From the NCBI RefSeq assembly GCF_033441515.1, contig NZ_JAWQJT010000001.1, positions 2,852,001-2,916,000 on the forward strand: a stretch of 64,000 nt of DNA. The letters run 5' to 3'. Of this stretch, positions 23,822-31,921 are shown piece by piece. Every line of letters starts with the position of its first letter. The stretch's first letter is position 1. The position numbers were made by a program, and so were the translations under genes. The stretch comes from Amycolatopsis solani. GTDB lineage: Bacteria > Actinomycetota > Actinomycetes > Mycobacteriales > Pseudonocardiaceae. The notes below the pieces were generated by a model. It saw nothing but the letters and a program-made list of their open reading frames with translations. It was not told where the DNA came from and did no database searches.

Positions 23822-25444
23822 GTGGCTGTGAGTGGTGCTCGGGAGCTGGTGGACGCGCTTGAAGCGCTCGGGACGGAGATCGTCTTCGGCCTCCCGGGCG
23901 TGCACAACCTGCCTTTGTGGGAGGCGCTGTCCGAGACCGGCATCAAGCTCGTCGGGGTGCGCCACGAACAGACCGCGGGCTACGCCGCCGACGGGTACGC
24001 GCGCGCGACCGGGAAGCTCGGCGTCGCGCTCGTGACCACCGGTCCCGGTGCCGCGAACACGCTCGGCGCGGTCGGCGAAGCGATGGCCTCCGCGGCTCCG
24101 GTACTCGTCATCGCCACCGACATCCCGTCGACGCTGCGGCGGCCCGGCGTGGTCCGCGGGGTGCTGCACGAGACCTCGGACCAGCAGGCCATGTTCGCGC
24201 CGGTCACCAAGGGCGGCTTCACCGTGCGGGCCGCCGACCAGATCGGCACCACCGTGCACCGCGCGGCGCGGCTCGCGCTGCAGCCGCAGAGCGGGCCCGT
24301 CTACCTCGGCGTGCCGACCGACTACCTGCGCGAGACGGTCCCGCACCGACGTCCGCCCGCGCCGCACCGCAAGCCCGACGTCGACGTTCCGGACCTCGCG
24401 CGGGCGGAGGCGATGCTGTCCGACGCGCGGCACCCGCTGATCTGGGCCGGCGGTGGCGCGCTGCGCTCCGGGGCCGGCGACGCGATCGGTGCGCTCGCGG
24501 AGAAGCTCGCCGCTCCGGTGATCACCACCTTCGGCGCGCGCGGCCTGCTGCCGCTGGACCACCCGTGCCTGGCGCCGAACCCGGTGCACACGCCGGAGGT
24601 CGGCGAGCTGTGGGACGAGGCCGACGTCGTGCTCGCCATCGGCACCGACTTCGACGGGCTGATGACGCAGAACTGGCGGATGCCGAAGCCGGCCGGGCTG
24701 ATCGCGATCAACGTCGACGCCGACGACGCCGCCAAGAACTACCCGCCCGACCTGACGCTGGTCGGGGACGCGCGCTCGATCGTCGAACGGCTGCTGCCCA
24801 AGCAGCGGCCGGGGCTCGACGACATCACGCTGCGGCTGGCCGGCATCGGCCGCCGGGTGCGCCAGCGGATCCGCGACGAGGAGCCGCAGGCCTACGACTT
24901 CCTGTCCACGCTGGACGAGGTGCTGCCGACCGACGCCGTGCTGGTGTCCGACATGTGCGTCGCCGGGTACTGGGTCGGCGGCTTCCACCGGGTGCGGGCG
25001 CCGCGCAAGCTCGCCTACCCGATGGGCTGGGGCACCCTCGGCTACGGCTTCCCGGCGTCGCTCGGCGCGGCGGCGGCCGGCACCGGGCGGGCCATCTGCA
25101 TCACCGGTGACGGCGGGTTCCTCTACGGCTGCGGCGACCTCGCGACGCTCGCGCAGGAGCAGCTGCCGGTCACCGTCGTGCTCGTCGACGACGGCGGCTA
25201 CGGGATGCTGCGCTACGACCAGGACCGCGAAGGCGTGCCGCACCGCGGGGTCGACTGGGACAGCCCGGACTTCGTCGGTCTGGCGCGGTCCTTCGGCGTG
25301 CACGCGGACCGCGTGTCCGGCTTCGGGCGGGCGTTCCGGCGGCTGCTGGGTGAGTTCGTCGAGTCGGACGAGCCGAACGTTCTGGTGGTGAAGGCCAAGC
25401 TGAAGCCGCCGCTCAACACCTCGCCGCGGTGGTACCGGACATGA
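23822..25444 (+). CDS. ThDP-dependent enzyme, acetolactate synthase-like
   Basis: The 540-residue protein starts at GTG 23822 in the frame VAVSGARELVDAL. The catalytic Glu49 lies in VRHEQTAGYAADGYAR, and the ThDP motif GDGGFLYG and downstream LVDDGGYGML lie in the PP domain. It belongs to the acetolactate synthase/oxalyl-CoA decarboxylase superfamily; the substrate is uncertain. It is the first gene of an operon with hydantoinase A/B, an SDR and a GntR regulator. The next gene overlaps by 4 nt. Confidence 0.85.
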   Translation: MAVSGARELVDALEALGTEIVFGLPGVHNLPLWEALSETGIKLVGVRHEQTAGYAADGYARATGKLGVALVTTGPGAANTLGAVGEAMASAAPVLVIATDIPSTLRRPGVVRGVLHETSDQQAMFAPVTKGGFTVRAADQIGTTVHRAARLALQPQSGPVYLGVPTDYLRETVPHRRPPAPHRKPDVDVPDLARAEAMLSDARHPLIWAGGGALRSGAGDAIGALAEKLAAPVITTFGARGLLPLDHPCLAPNPVHTPEVGELWDEADVVLAIGTDFDGLMTQNWRMPKPAGLIAINVDADDAAKNYPPDLTLVGDARSIVERLLPKQRPGLDDITLRLAGIGRRVRQRIRDEEPQAYDFLSTLDEVLPTDAVLVSDMCVAGYWVGGFHRVRAPRKLAYPMGWGTLGYGFPASLGAAAAGTGRAICITGDGGFLYGCGDLATLAQEQLPVTVVLVDDGGYGMLRYDQDREGVPHRGVDWDSPDFVGLARSFGVHADRVSGFGRAFRRLLGEFVESDEPNVLVVKAKLKPPLNTSPRWYRT

Positions 25445-27474
25445 GGATCGGCGTCGACATCGGTGGCACGTTCACCGATCTCTGCGCGGTGGACGACGCC
25501 GGCATCGCCGCCGTCGGGAAGGTCCTGACCACGCACGACGAGCCCGCGCGCGCGGTCGAGGAAGGTCTGGCCGCGCTGCTCGCGGACGCCGGGATCGCTG
25601 CTTCCGGCGTGACGCGGGTGGTGCACGGGACGACGCTGGTGACCAACGCGCTGATCGAGCGCACCGGCTCGCGGACGGCGCTGCTCGCCACCGCCGGCTT
25701 CCGCGACGTCCTGGAGATGCGCCGCGAGCACCGGTACGAGCTGTACGACCTGCAGCTCGAACTGCCCGCGCCGCTGGTTCCGCGGCACCTGCGCTTAGAC
25801 GTTCCGGAGCGGATCCTCGCGGACGGATCCGTCCGGACCGCACTCGACGAAGCTTACGTTGTAAGGCTCGGGCGGGAACTCGCCGCACGCGGAATCGAAG
25901 CGGTCGCGGTCTGCTTCCTGCACGCGTTCACGAACCCGGTGCACGAGCGGCGCGTGGCGGAACTGCTCGCCGAGGTCGCGCCGGAGCTGCGAGTCGCGCT
26001 CTCCTCCGACGTCGTGCCCGAGATCCGCGAGTTCGAGCGCGCGTCGACGACGGTCGCGAACGTCTACGTCCAGGACCTCACCGAGCGCTACCTGCGCGAC
26101 CTCGAACGCCGGCTGCGGCGGCTCGGGATCGCCGGGGCGCCGCACATCATGCTGTCCAACGGCGGCCTGGCGACCGTCGACACCGCGGCCCGGCACCCGA
26201 TCCGCATCCTGGAGTCCGGGCCGGCGGGCGGGGCGCTCGCGGCGGCCGCGGTCGGTCCGGCCAACCTCCTGGCTTTCGACATGGGCGGCACGACGGCGAA
26301 GCTGTGCCTGATCGCGGGCGGCGCGCCGCTCGTCACGCACCAGTTCGAGGTGGACCGCAAGTACCGGCTGCGGCCCGGCTCCGGGCTGCCGGTGCAGGTG
26401 CCGGTCACGGACATGATCGAGATCGGTGTCGGCGGCGGGTCGATCGCGCGCATCGACGCGCTGGGATTGCTGACCGTCGGGCCCGACTCGGCGGGGTCCG
26501 AGCCCGGGCCGGTCTGCTACGGCCGCGGCGGCACCGAGCCCACGGTCACCGACGCCGACCTGGTGCTCGGCTACCTCGACCCGGGCTATTTCCTCGGCGG
26601 CGGCATGCGTCTCGACGCCGAGGGTGCGAGAGCAGTGCTTCGGGAGAAGATCGCCGACCCGCTCGGGGTGAGCGTCGAAGAGGCAGCCTGGGGCATCCAC
26701 ACCAGCGTCAACGAAGACATGGCCAACGCCGCGCGGGTGCACGCCGTCGAACGCGGGCACGACCCCGGGAAGCTGCCGATGTACACCTTCGGCGGCGCGG
26801 GTCCGGTGCACGGCGCCGGGGTCGCGCGGGCGCTCGGGGCGCCGTCGGTCGTCGCGCCGCCCGCCGCCGGGGTGCTGAGCGCGGCCGGGTTCCTGACCGC
26901 GCCGCTGGCGTTCGACTTCGTGCGCTCGGCGCGCGCGGCTGTGCACGACCTCGCCTCGGCACAGGTCGACGCGCTGTTCGCCGAGATGGAGGCCGAGGGC
27001 GAAGCGCTGCTGACGAAGTCCGGCGTCGAAGACGTGACGCACCGCCGGATCGCCGAGATGCGCTACGCCGGGCAGGGCTACGAAATCCGCGTCCCGGTGC
27101 ACGGCGGCAGCTGGCCCGACACCCTCATCGGCGAGTTCACCCGGACTTACCGCGCGCTCTACCGGCGGACCGGTCCCGAGGTCGGCGTCGAGGTGCTGAA
27201 CTGGCGGGTCGTGTCGAGCGGACCGGCGCCGGACGTCACCTTACGGCTTAAGGTGCGGGCCGCCGGGGGTGAAGCGCGCAAGGGCACGCGCGAAGCGTAC
27301 TTCCCCAGTGCAGGTGGATTTGTCGACACGGCGGTCTTCGACCGGTACCGGCTCGAACCCGGGACGCGGATCGACGGACCGGCCATCGTGGAAGAACGCG
27401 AGTCCACCGTGCTCGTCCCGCCCGGCGCGCACTGCGTCGTCCGCGAGGACGCCGCGCTGGAGGTGACGGTGTGA
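25441..27474 (+). CDS. Hydantoinase/oxoprolinase A subunit
   Basis: The 677-residue ATP-dependent subunit of the N-methylhydantoinase/5-oxoprolinase/acetone carboxylase family begins MRIGVDIGGTFTD. It has further ATPase motifs (HGTTLVTNALIERTG and DMGGTTAKLCLI) and MYTFGGAGPVHG. With the B subunit it would hydrolyse a cyclic amide using ATP. ATG 25441 overlaps the preceding stop by 4 nt; a frame opening at 25429 is less likely. Confidence 0.9.
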   Translation: MRIGVDIGGTFTDLCAVDDAGIAAVGKVLTTHDEPARAVEEGLAALLADAGIAASGVTRVVHGTTLVTNALIERTGSRTALLATAGFRDVLEMRREHRYELYDLQLELPAPLVPRHLRLDVPERILADGSVRTALDEAYVVRLGRELAARGIEAVAVCFLHAFTNPVHERRVAELLAEVAPELRVALSSDVVPEIREFERASTTVANVYVQDLTERYLRDLERRLRRLGIAGAPHIMLSNGGLATVDTAARHPIRILESGPAGGALAAAAVGPANLLAFDMGGTTAKLCLIAGGAPLVTHQFEVDRKYRLRPGSGLPVQVPVTDMIEIGVGGGSIARIDALGLLTVGPDSAGSEPGPVCYGRGGTEPTVTDADLVLGYLDPGYFLGGGMRLDAEGARAVLREKIADPLGVSVEEAAWGIHTSVNEDMANAARVHAVERGHDPGKLPMYTFGGAGPVHGAGVARALGAPSVVAPPAAGVLSAAGFLTAPLAFDFVRSARAAVHDLASAQVDALFAEMEAEGEALLTKSGVEDVTHRRIAEMRYAGQGYEIRVPVHGGSWPDTLIGEFTRTYRALYRRTGPEVGVEVLNWRVVSSGPAPDVTLRLKVRAAGGEARKGTREAYFPSAGGFVDTAVFDRYRLEPGTRIDGPAIVEERESTVLVPPGAHCVVREDAALEVTV

Positions 27475-29171
27475 GCGTCGACCCCATCCTGGTCGGGTTG
27501 TTCGGAAACCGGCTGCACTCGATCCTCGCCGAACAGCAGAACGCGCTGGTGAACACGGCTTTCTCCGCCGTGGTGCGTGAATCGCTCGACCTGGCCTGCG
27601 CGGTGTTCGACTCGCGCGGCGAGATGATCGGGCAGTCCGTCGGCGGCACGCCGGGGCACATCAACGCGATGGCGACCGGCATGCACCACTTCGTCGCGGC
27701 GTACCCGCCGGAGACCCTCGAACCCGGGGACGTCCTGCTCACCAACGACCCGTGGCAGACCGCCGGGCAGATCAACGACATCACGGTCGCGACGCCGGTG
27801 TTCCGCGACGGCCGGCTCGTCGCTTGGTTCGCTTCTTGCTGCCACGCGCCCGACATCGGCGGGCGGCTGGTGTCCGCCGAGGCTCACGAGGTCTTCGAAG
27901 AGGGTCTTCGGCTGCCGATCCTGAAGTTCCTGCGCGCCGGTGCGGTCAACACCGATCTGGAACGGCTGATCCGGGCGAACGTGCGGACGCCGGAGGAGAC
28001 CATCGGCGACCTGTACGCGCAGGTCACCGGCAACGAGGTCGGCGCCGCCAGCCTGCTGCGGCTGCTGGCCGAATTCGGTCTCGACTCCCTCGACGAAATC
28101 GCCGCCGAGCTGATGAACCGCTCCGAAAAGGCGCTGCGGGACGCGCTGCGGGAACTGCCGGACGGCGTCTACACCAACGAAATCGCCACCGACGGCTTCG
28201 ACGACGAAGAAGTCGTCCTGCGCGTGACGGCCACTGTGGACGGTGACGAGATCCACCTCGACTTCGCGGGCTCGTCGCCGCAGAGCCGGCGCGGGATCAA
28301 CGTCGTGCTGAACTACACGCGGGCGTACGCGTCCTTCGCGGTCAAGGCCGCGATCTCGCCGGAGGTGCCGCACAACGCCGGGTCGTTCCGGCCGGTGCAC
28401 GTCACCGCGCCCGAAGGGTCCGTGCTGAACTGCCTGCCGCCCGCGCCGGTCGCGTCGCGGCACCTCATCGGGCACTTCCTGCCGTCGCTGCTGATCGGCG
28501 CGCTGCCCGGGACCGCGATCGCCCCGAGCGCGGACGCGCTGTGGATGACCATCTGGCGGGGGCCCGGGTTCATGCTCAACGTCTTCCAGACCGGCGGCAT
28601 GGGCGCCCGGCGCGGCAAGGACGGGCTCACCACCACGGGATTCCCCAGCGGCCTGCGGTCGACGCCGACCGAAGTCATCGAGACGATGGCGCCGCTGGTC
28701 CAGTTTTCCCGCGCACTGCGGCCGGATTCGGGTGGCGCGGGCCGGTGGCGCGGCGGACTCGGACAGGTGACCACGATGGGGTCACGCGGCGGGGATTCCT
28801 GGAGCGTGAACGGGAACGTCGACCGCGTGCGGACCGCCGCGTCCGGAGTGGACGGCGGGACCGCGGGAGCACCCGGACGGTTCGGTTTGCGCGAAGGCGC
28901 CGACCTGCCCGCGAAAAGCCGGGTGACACTGGCACCCGAGTCTATTGTGGACGTCACGCTGCCCGGCGGTGGCGGCTACGGGCCGCCGCGTGAACGGCCG
29001 GTGGCGATGGTCCTCGCCGACGTCGTCGAGGGGTACGTCTCGGTGGCGGCGGCGCGCGAGGTGTACGGCGTCGCGGTGCGGTACCTCGGTGAGCCGGACG
29101 CGCTCGTCCGGCTGCCGGAGGACTACGCGGTGGACGAAGAGCAGACAGCACGACTGAGAGCGGGGAAGTGA
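27471..29171 (+). CDS. Hydantoinase/oxoprolinase B subunit
   Basis: The 566-residue B subunit has the family segments GQSVGGTPGHI, LTNDPW, CHAPDIGGR and a C-terminal GGGGYG region. Its GTG start overlaps the A subunit stop by 4 nt, fitting a stoichiometric complex. Together the pair probably opens a lactam or hydantoin ring. The substrate is unknown. Confidence 0.9.
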   Translation: MSVDPILVGLFGNRLHSILAEQQNALVNTAFSAVVRESLDLACAVFDSRGEMIGQSVGGTPGHINAMATGMHHFVAAYPPETLEPGDVLLTNDPWQTAGQINDITVATPVFRDGRLVAWFASCCHAPDIGGRLVSAEAHEVFEEGLRLPILKFLRAGAVNTDLERLIRANVRTPEETIGDLYAQVTGNEVGAASLLRLLAEFGLDSLDEIAAELMNRSEKALRDALRELPDGVYTNEIATDGFDDEEVVLRVTATVDGDEIHLDFAGSSPQSRRGINVVLNYTRAYASFAVKAAISPEVPHNAGSFRPVHVTAPEGSVLNCLPPAPVASRHLIGHFLPSLLIGALPGTAIAPSADALWMTIWRGPGFMLNVFQTGGMGARRGKDGLTTTGFPSGLRSTPTEVIETMAPLVQFSRALRPDSGGAGRWRGGLGQVTTMGSRGGDSWSVNGNVDRVRTAASGVDGGTAGAPGRFGLREGADLPAKSRVTLAPESIVDVTLPGGGGYGPPRERPVAMVLADVVEGYVSVAAAREVYGVAVRYLGEPDALVRLPEDYAVDEEQTARLRAGK

Positions 29172-29172
29172 C

Positions 29173-29958
29173 ATGGGTCGGTTGGCCGGCAAGGTGGCGG
29201 TCGTCTTCGGCGGTGCGCGGGGAATCGGCCTCGCCACGGTCAAGGAGTTCCTCGCCGAGGGCGCGACGGTCCACTCCTCCGACATCCGCGAGCCCGCGGA
29301 GGACGTCGACGGGTACCGGCACTCCACAGTGGACGCCACCGACGAGGCCGCCGTGGCCGCGTTCGTCGACGGCGTCATCGCCGAAGCCGGCCGCATCGAC
29401 GTGCTGTTCAACAACGTCGGCATCCACCTCGGCAAGCCGCTGGCCGACACGACGCTGGCCGAGTTCGACCACATCTTCGCGCTGAACGTCCGGGCCGCCT
29501 TCCTCGGCACCCGCGCCGTGCTGCCGCACATGATCGAGCAGCGGGGCGGGAGCATCGTCACGACGTCGTCGAACGGCGGCGTGATGGGCCGGCCCGGCGA
29601 CCCGGTCTACAACGCCACCAAGCACGCGCTGGTCGGGCTGACGAAGTCGATTGCCGTCGCCCACGCGCACCAGGGCATCCGGGCCAACACGGTGAACCCG
29701 GGCGCGATCGACACCGACATGCTGCGCAGCACCCTGAATTCGCCGGAGGAGTTCGAAACCAAGCAGCACCAGCTGGTCGCGAGCACCCCCGCGGCGCGCG
29801 TCGGCGAGGCGTGGGAGGTCGCGAAGGCGGTCGTGTTCCTGGCGAGCGACGAATCGAGGTTCATCAACGGCGTCGTCCTGCCGATCGACGGCGCGAAGGC
29901 GGCGGGCGCCATGCCGGGCAACCGGTACAGCCTCGAGTTCGACCTGGGCGTCGGGTAG
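29173..29958 (+). CDS. SDR family oxidoreductase
   Basis: The 261-residue short-chain dehydrogenase has the cofactor motif GGARGIG, the catalytic Ser in VTTSSNGG and the YNATK active-site pair. It begins one nucleotide after the B subunit stop, so it shares the transcript. It probably reduces or oxidises a pathway intermediate with NAD(P). Confidence 0.88.
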   Translation: MGRLAGKVAVVFGGARGIGLATVKEFLAEGATVHSSDIREPAEDVDGYRHSTVDATDEAAVAAFVDGVIAEAGRIDVLFNNVGIHLGKPLADTTLAEFDHIFALNVRAAFLGTRAVLPHMIEQRGGSIVTTSSNGGVMGRPGDPVYNATKHALVGLTKSIAVAHAHQGIRANTVNPGAIDTDMLRSTLNSPEEFETKQHQLVASTPAARVGEAWEVAKAVVFLASDESRFINGVVLPIDGAKAAGAMPGNRYSLEFDLGVG

Positions 29959-29962
29959 TGCC

Positions 29963-30640
29963 GTGACCGTCGATGCCTCGGGCCTGGGGAGCGAGCGGCA
30001 CCTGCTGGAACGCAGCGGCACGGCCGAGCGGGTCGCGGCGATCCTGCGCCAGTACATCACCGACGGCGTCTTCGCCCCCGGTGAACGCCTGTCCGAGCCG
30101 GTGATCAGCTCGGCGCTGGGCGTCTCGCGCAACACGCTGCGCGAGTCGTTCCAGCTGCTGGCCCACGAGCGGCTGGCCGTGCACGAGCTGAACCGCGGGG
30201 TGTTCGTGCGGGAACTGACCACAGAGGACATCGAGGACCTCTACGTCGTCCGCCGCGCCACCGAGTGCGGTGCCCTGCGCCGCGCCGCCGAACTGTCCAC
30301 TGTGGACTTGTCTGGGCTGGAGCGCGCGCTGGCGGACGGGCGCGCGGCGGCCGCCGCCGAGGACTGGCCCGCGGTCGGCACCGCCAGCATCCACTTCCAC
30401 CAGGCGCTGGCGGACCTGGCGGGCAGCGAGCGGCTGTCCGCGACCATGCGCCAGGTGCTCGCCGAGACGCGGCTGTTCTTCGTGCTCAACGAGAACACGC
30501 GGGAGTTCTACGAGCCGTTCCTCGACTGCCACGAGCGGATCCTGCGGGACCTGCGCCGCGGCCGGTTCGACGCCGCCGCGGCCGCGCTCGACCGCTACCT
30601 GCGCGACGCCGAAAACCGGTTGCTGGAGCTGAGCTCGTAG
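29963..30640 (+). CDS. GntR family transcriptional regulator (FCD domain)
   Basis: The 225-residue regulator has a winged HTH (ERLSEPVISSALGVSRNTLRESFQLL) and an FCD ligand domain with SIHFHQALADLAGS. It is the last gene of the ThDP-hydantoinase-SDR operon (4-nt gap, GTG start). It is the obvious candidate to bind the 25-bp palindrome at the operon's head, giving negative autoregulation. Confidence 0.86.
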   Translation: MTVDASGLGSERHLLERSGTAERVAAILRQYITDGVFAPGERLSEPVISSALGVSRNTLRESFQLLAHERLAVHELNRGVFVRELTTEDIEDLYVVRRATECGALRRAAELSTVDLSGLERALADGRAAAAAEDWPAVGTASIHFHQALADLAGSERLSATMRQVLAETRLFFVLNENTREFYEPFLDCHERILRDLRRGRFDAAAAALDRYLRDAENRLLELSS

Positions 30641-30861
30641 GGGAACGCGACGGTGACCGCGTACGGCCGGGGAGAGGCCGTGACGCGGTGGATCCCGTCG
30701 GCGCCGGCCGACCAGCCGAGCATGACGACGGTCCGGACGACGGAACACACGGCGTAATCAGGCGGGGCGGGACGGGCCGATGCGGGCGGCGCGACGGCGA
30801 GCAGCACGACGGCCACGGCCGCAGCGGTCGTCACGCGTCCTGGGAGCACCAGCCCACTCAA
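30595..30861 (-). CDS. Putative small secreted protein, 88 aa
   Basis: The frame encodes a plausible Sec signal peptide (TTAAAVAVVLLAVAPPASA followed by Arg-Pro) and a mature region of about 58 residues with one Cys and VVMLGWSAGADGIHRV. It overlaps the 3' end of the convergent GntR gene by 46 nt. No family is recognised. The clear signal sequence is the main support; codon bias on the opposite strand could create it by chance. Confidence 0.45.
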   Translation of the reverse strand: MSGLVLPGRVTTAAAVAVVLLAVAPPASARPAPPDYAVCSVVRTVVMLGWSAGADGIHRVTASPRPYAVTVAFPYELSSSNRFSASRR

Positions 30862-30934
30862 CCGCGGGGGAGGGCCGCACCGGAAAGGATTCGAGCCGGT
30901 TCAAATCCACCGGATCCCCTGTTACCGTCGGTCG

Positions 30935-31921
30935 GTGTTCACGCTGCGGGTCGACGCCGAGACGGTGGCCAGGACACGGTTCTCGCCCTCGCTCGCCGCG
31001 GAGTCGCTGGCCTGGCTGAAGCTCACCGCCGACGCGGGACGCCACCCGGTGTTCGGCGATCCCGGCCCGGTCGCCCGCGCGTCGCTCGCCCACCCGGACG
31101 TCGCCCTGCTGCTGGACCTGCTGCCGCGTCCCGGCGAGGTCTACACCCCGGACCTGCTCACCCCGCAGCCCGGGACGGCGACCCGGCCCGCCGACCTGCT
31201 CGACGAGCAGATCGCGCGGATCGAGGCGACCACGCAGGACGACCTCGAGGCGCAGGTCCTGGCCTACACGGCGGTCCACTGGCACCGGCCGCTGCCGATC
31301 GGGGCGCGCCGGATCGCGGAGTCCGGGTCGATGCCGCGACGGCTGGCCGGCGGCCTCGCCCGGTTCTGGCGGGACGCGCTCGCCGACGACTGGGCCGCGC
31401 TGCACCCGGTCGTCGACCGCGACATCGCCCACCGCGCGACGACCATCGCCACCCACGGCGTCGGCGCGGCGCTCGCGTCGCTGCACCCCACCATCGGCTG
31501 GGCCGGCGACGCGATCACCCTCGACAAGCCGTTCGACGGCGAAGTCGACGTCGCCGGCCGCGAGCTGGTCCTCGCGCCCGGCGTGCTCAGCTGGCCCGGC
31601 ACGAGCATCCAGGTCGACGTGCCCGGCCAGGTGGTGCTCGCCTACCCCGCGCTCGGGATCGGCACCGGCTCGGACCGGCCGCCCGGGCGGCTCGCGCCGG
31701 TGGTCGGCGCGGCCCGGGCGGCGCTGCTGGCCGACCTCGACACCGCCCGGCCGACCGCCGAACTCGCCGCCCGGACCGGGTACAGCCCGGGCACCGTCTC
31801 CTACCACCTGAGCGCGCTGCACCGCGCCGGGCTGGTCAGCAAGGCCCGGGACGGGCGGTACGTGCTGTACCGGCGGACCGCGCAGGCCGTCGTCCTCCTG
31901 GACGGGGACGTCAGCAGGTGA
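30935..31921 (+). CDS. ArsR-like regulator with DUF5937 domain
   Basis: The 328-residue protein has a long N-terminal DUF5937-type region (MFTLRVDAETVARTRFSPS, ESLAWLKLTADAGRHPVFG) and a C-terminal winged HTH (AELAARTGYSPGTVSYHLSALHRAGLVSKARDGRYVLY). It is a transcriptional regulator of unknown ligand. Its stop overlaps the convergent glycosidase gene by 11 nt. Confidence 0.82.
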   Translation: MFTLRVDAETVARTRFSPSLAAESLAWLKLTADAGRHPVFGDPGPVARASLAHPDVALLLDLLPRPGEVYTPDLLTPQPGTATRPADLLDEQIARIEATTQDDLEAQVLAYTAVHWHRPLPIGARRIAESGSMPRRLAGGLARFWRDALADDWAALHPVVDRDIAHRATTIATHGVGAALASLHPTIGWAGDAITLDKPFDGEVDVAGRELVLAPGVLSWPGTSIQVDVPGQVVLAYPALGIGTGSDRPPGRLAPVVGAARAALLADLDTARPTAELAARTGYSPGTVSYHLSALHRAGLVSKARDGRYVLYRRTAQAVVLLDGDVSR

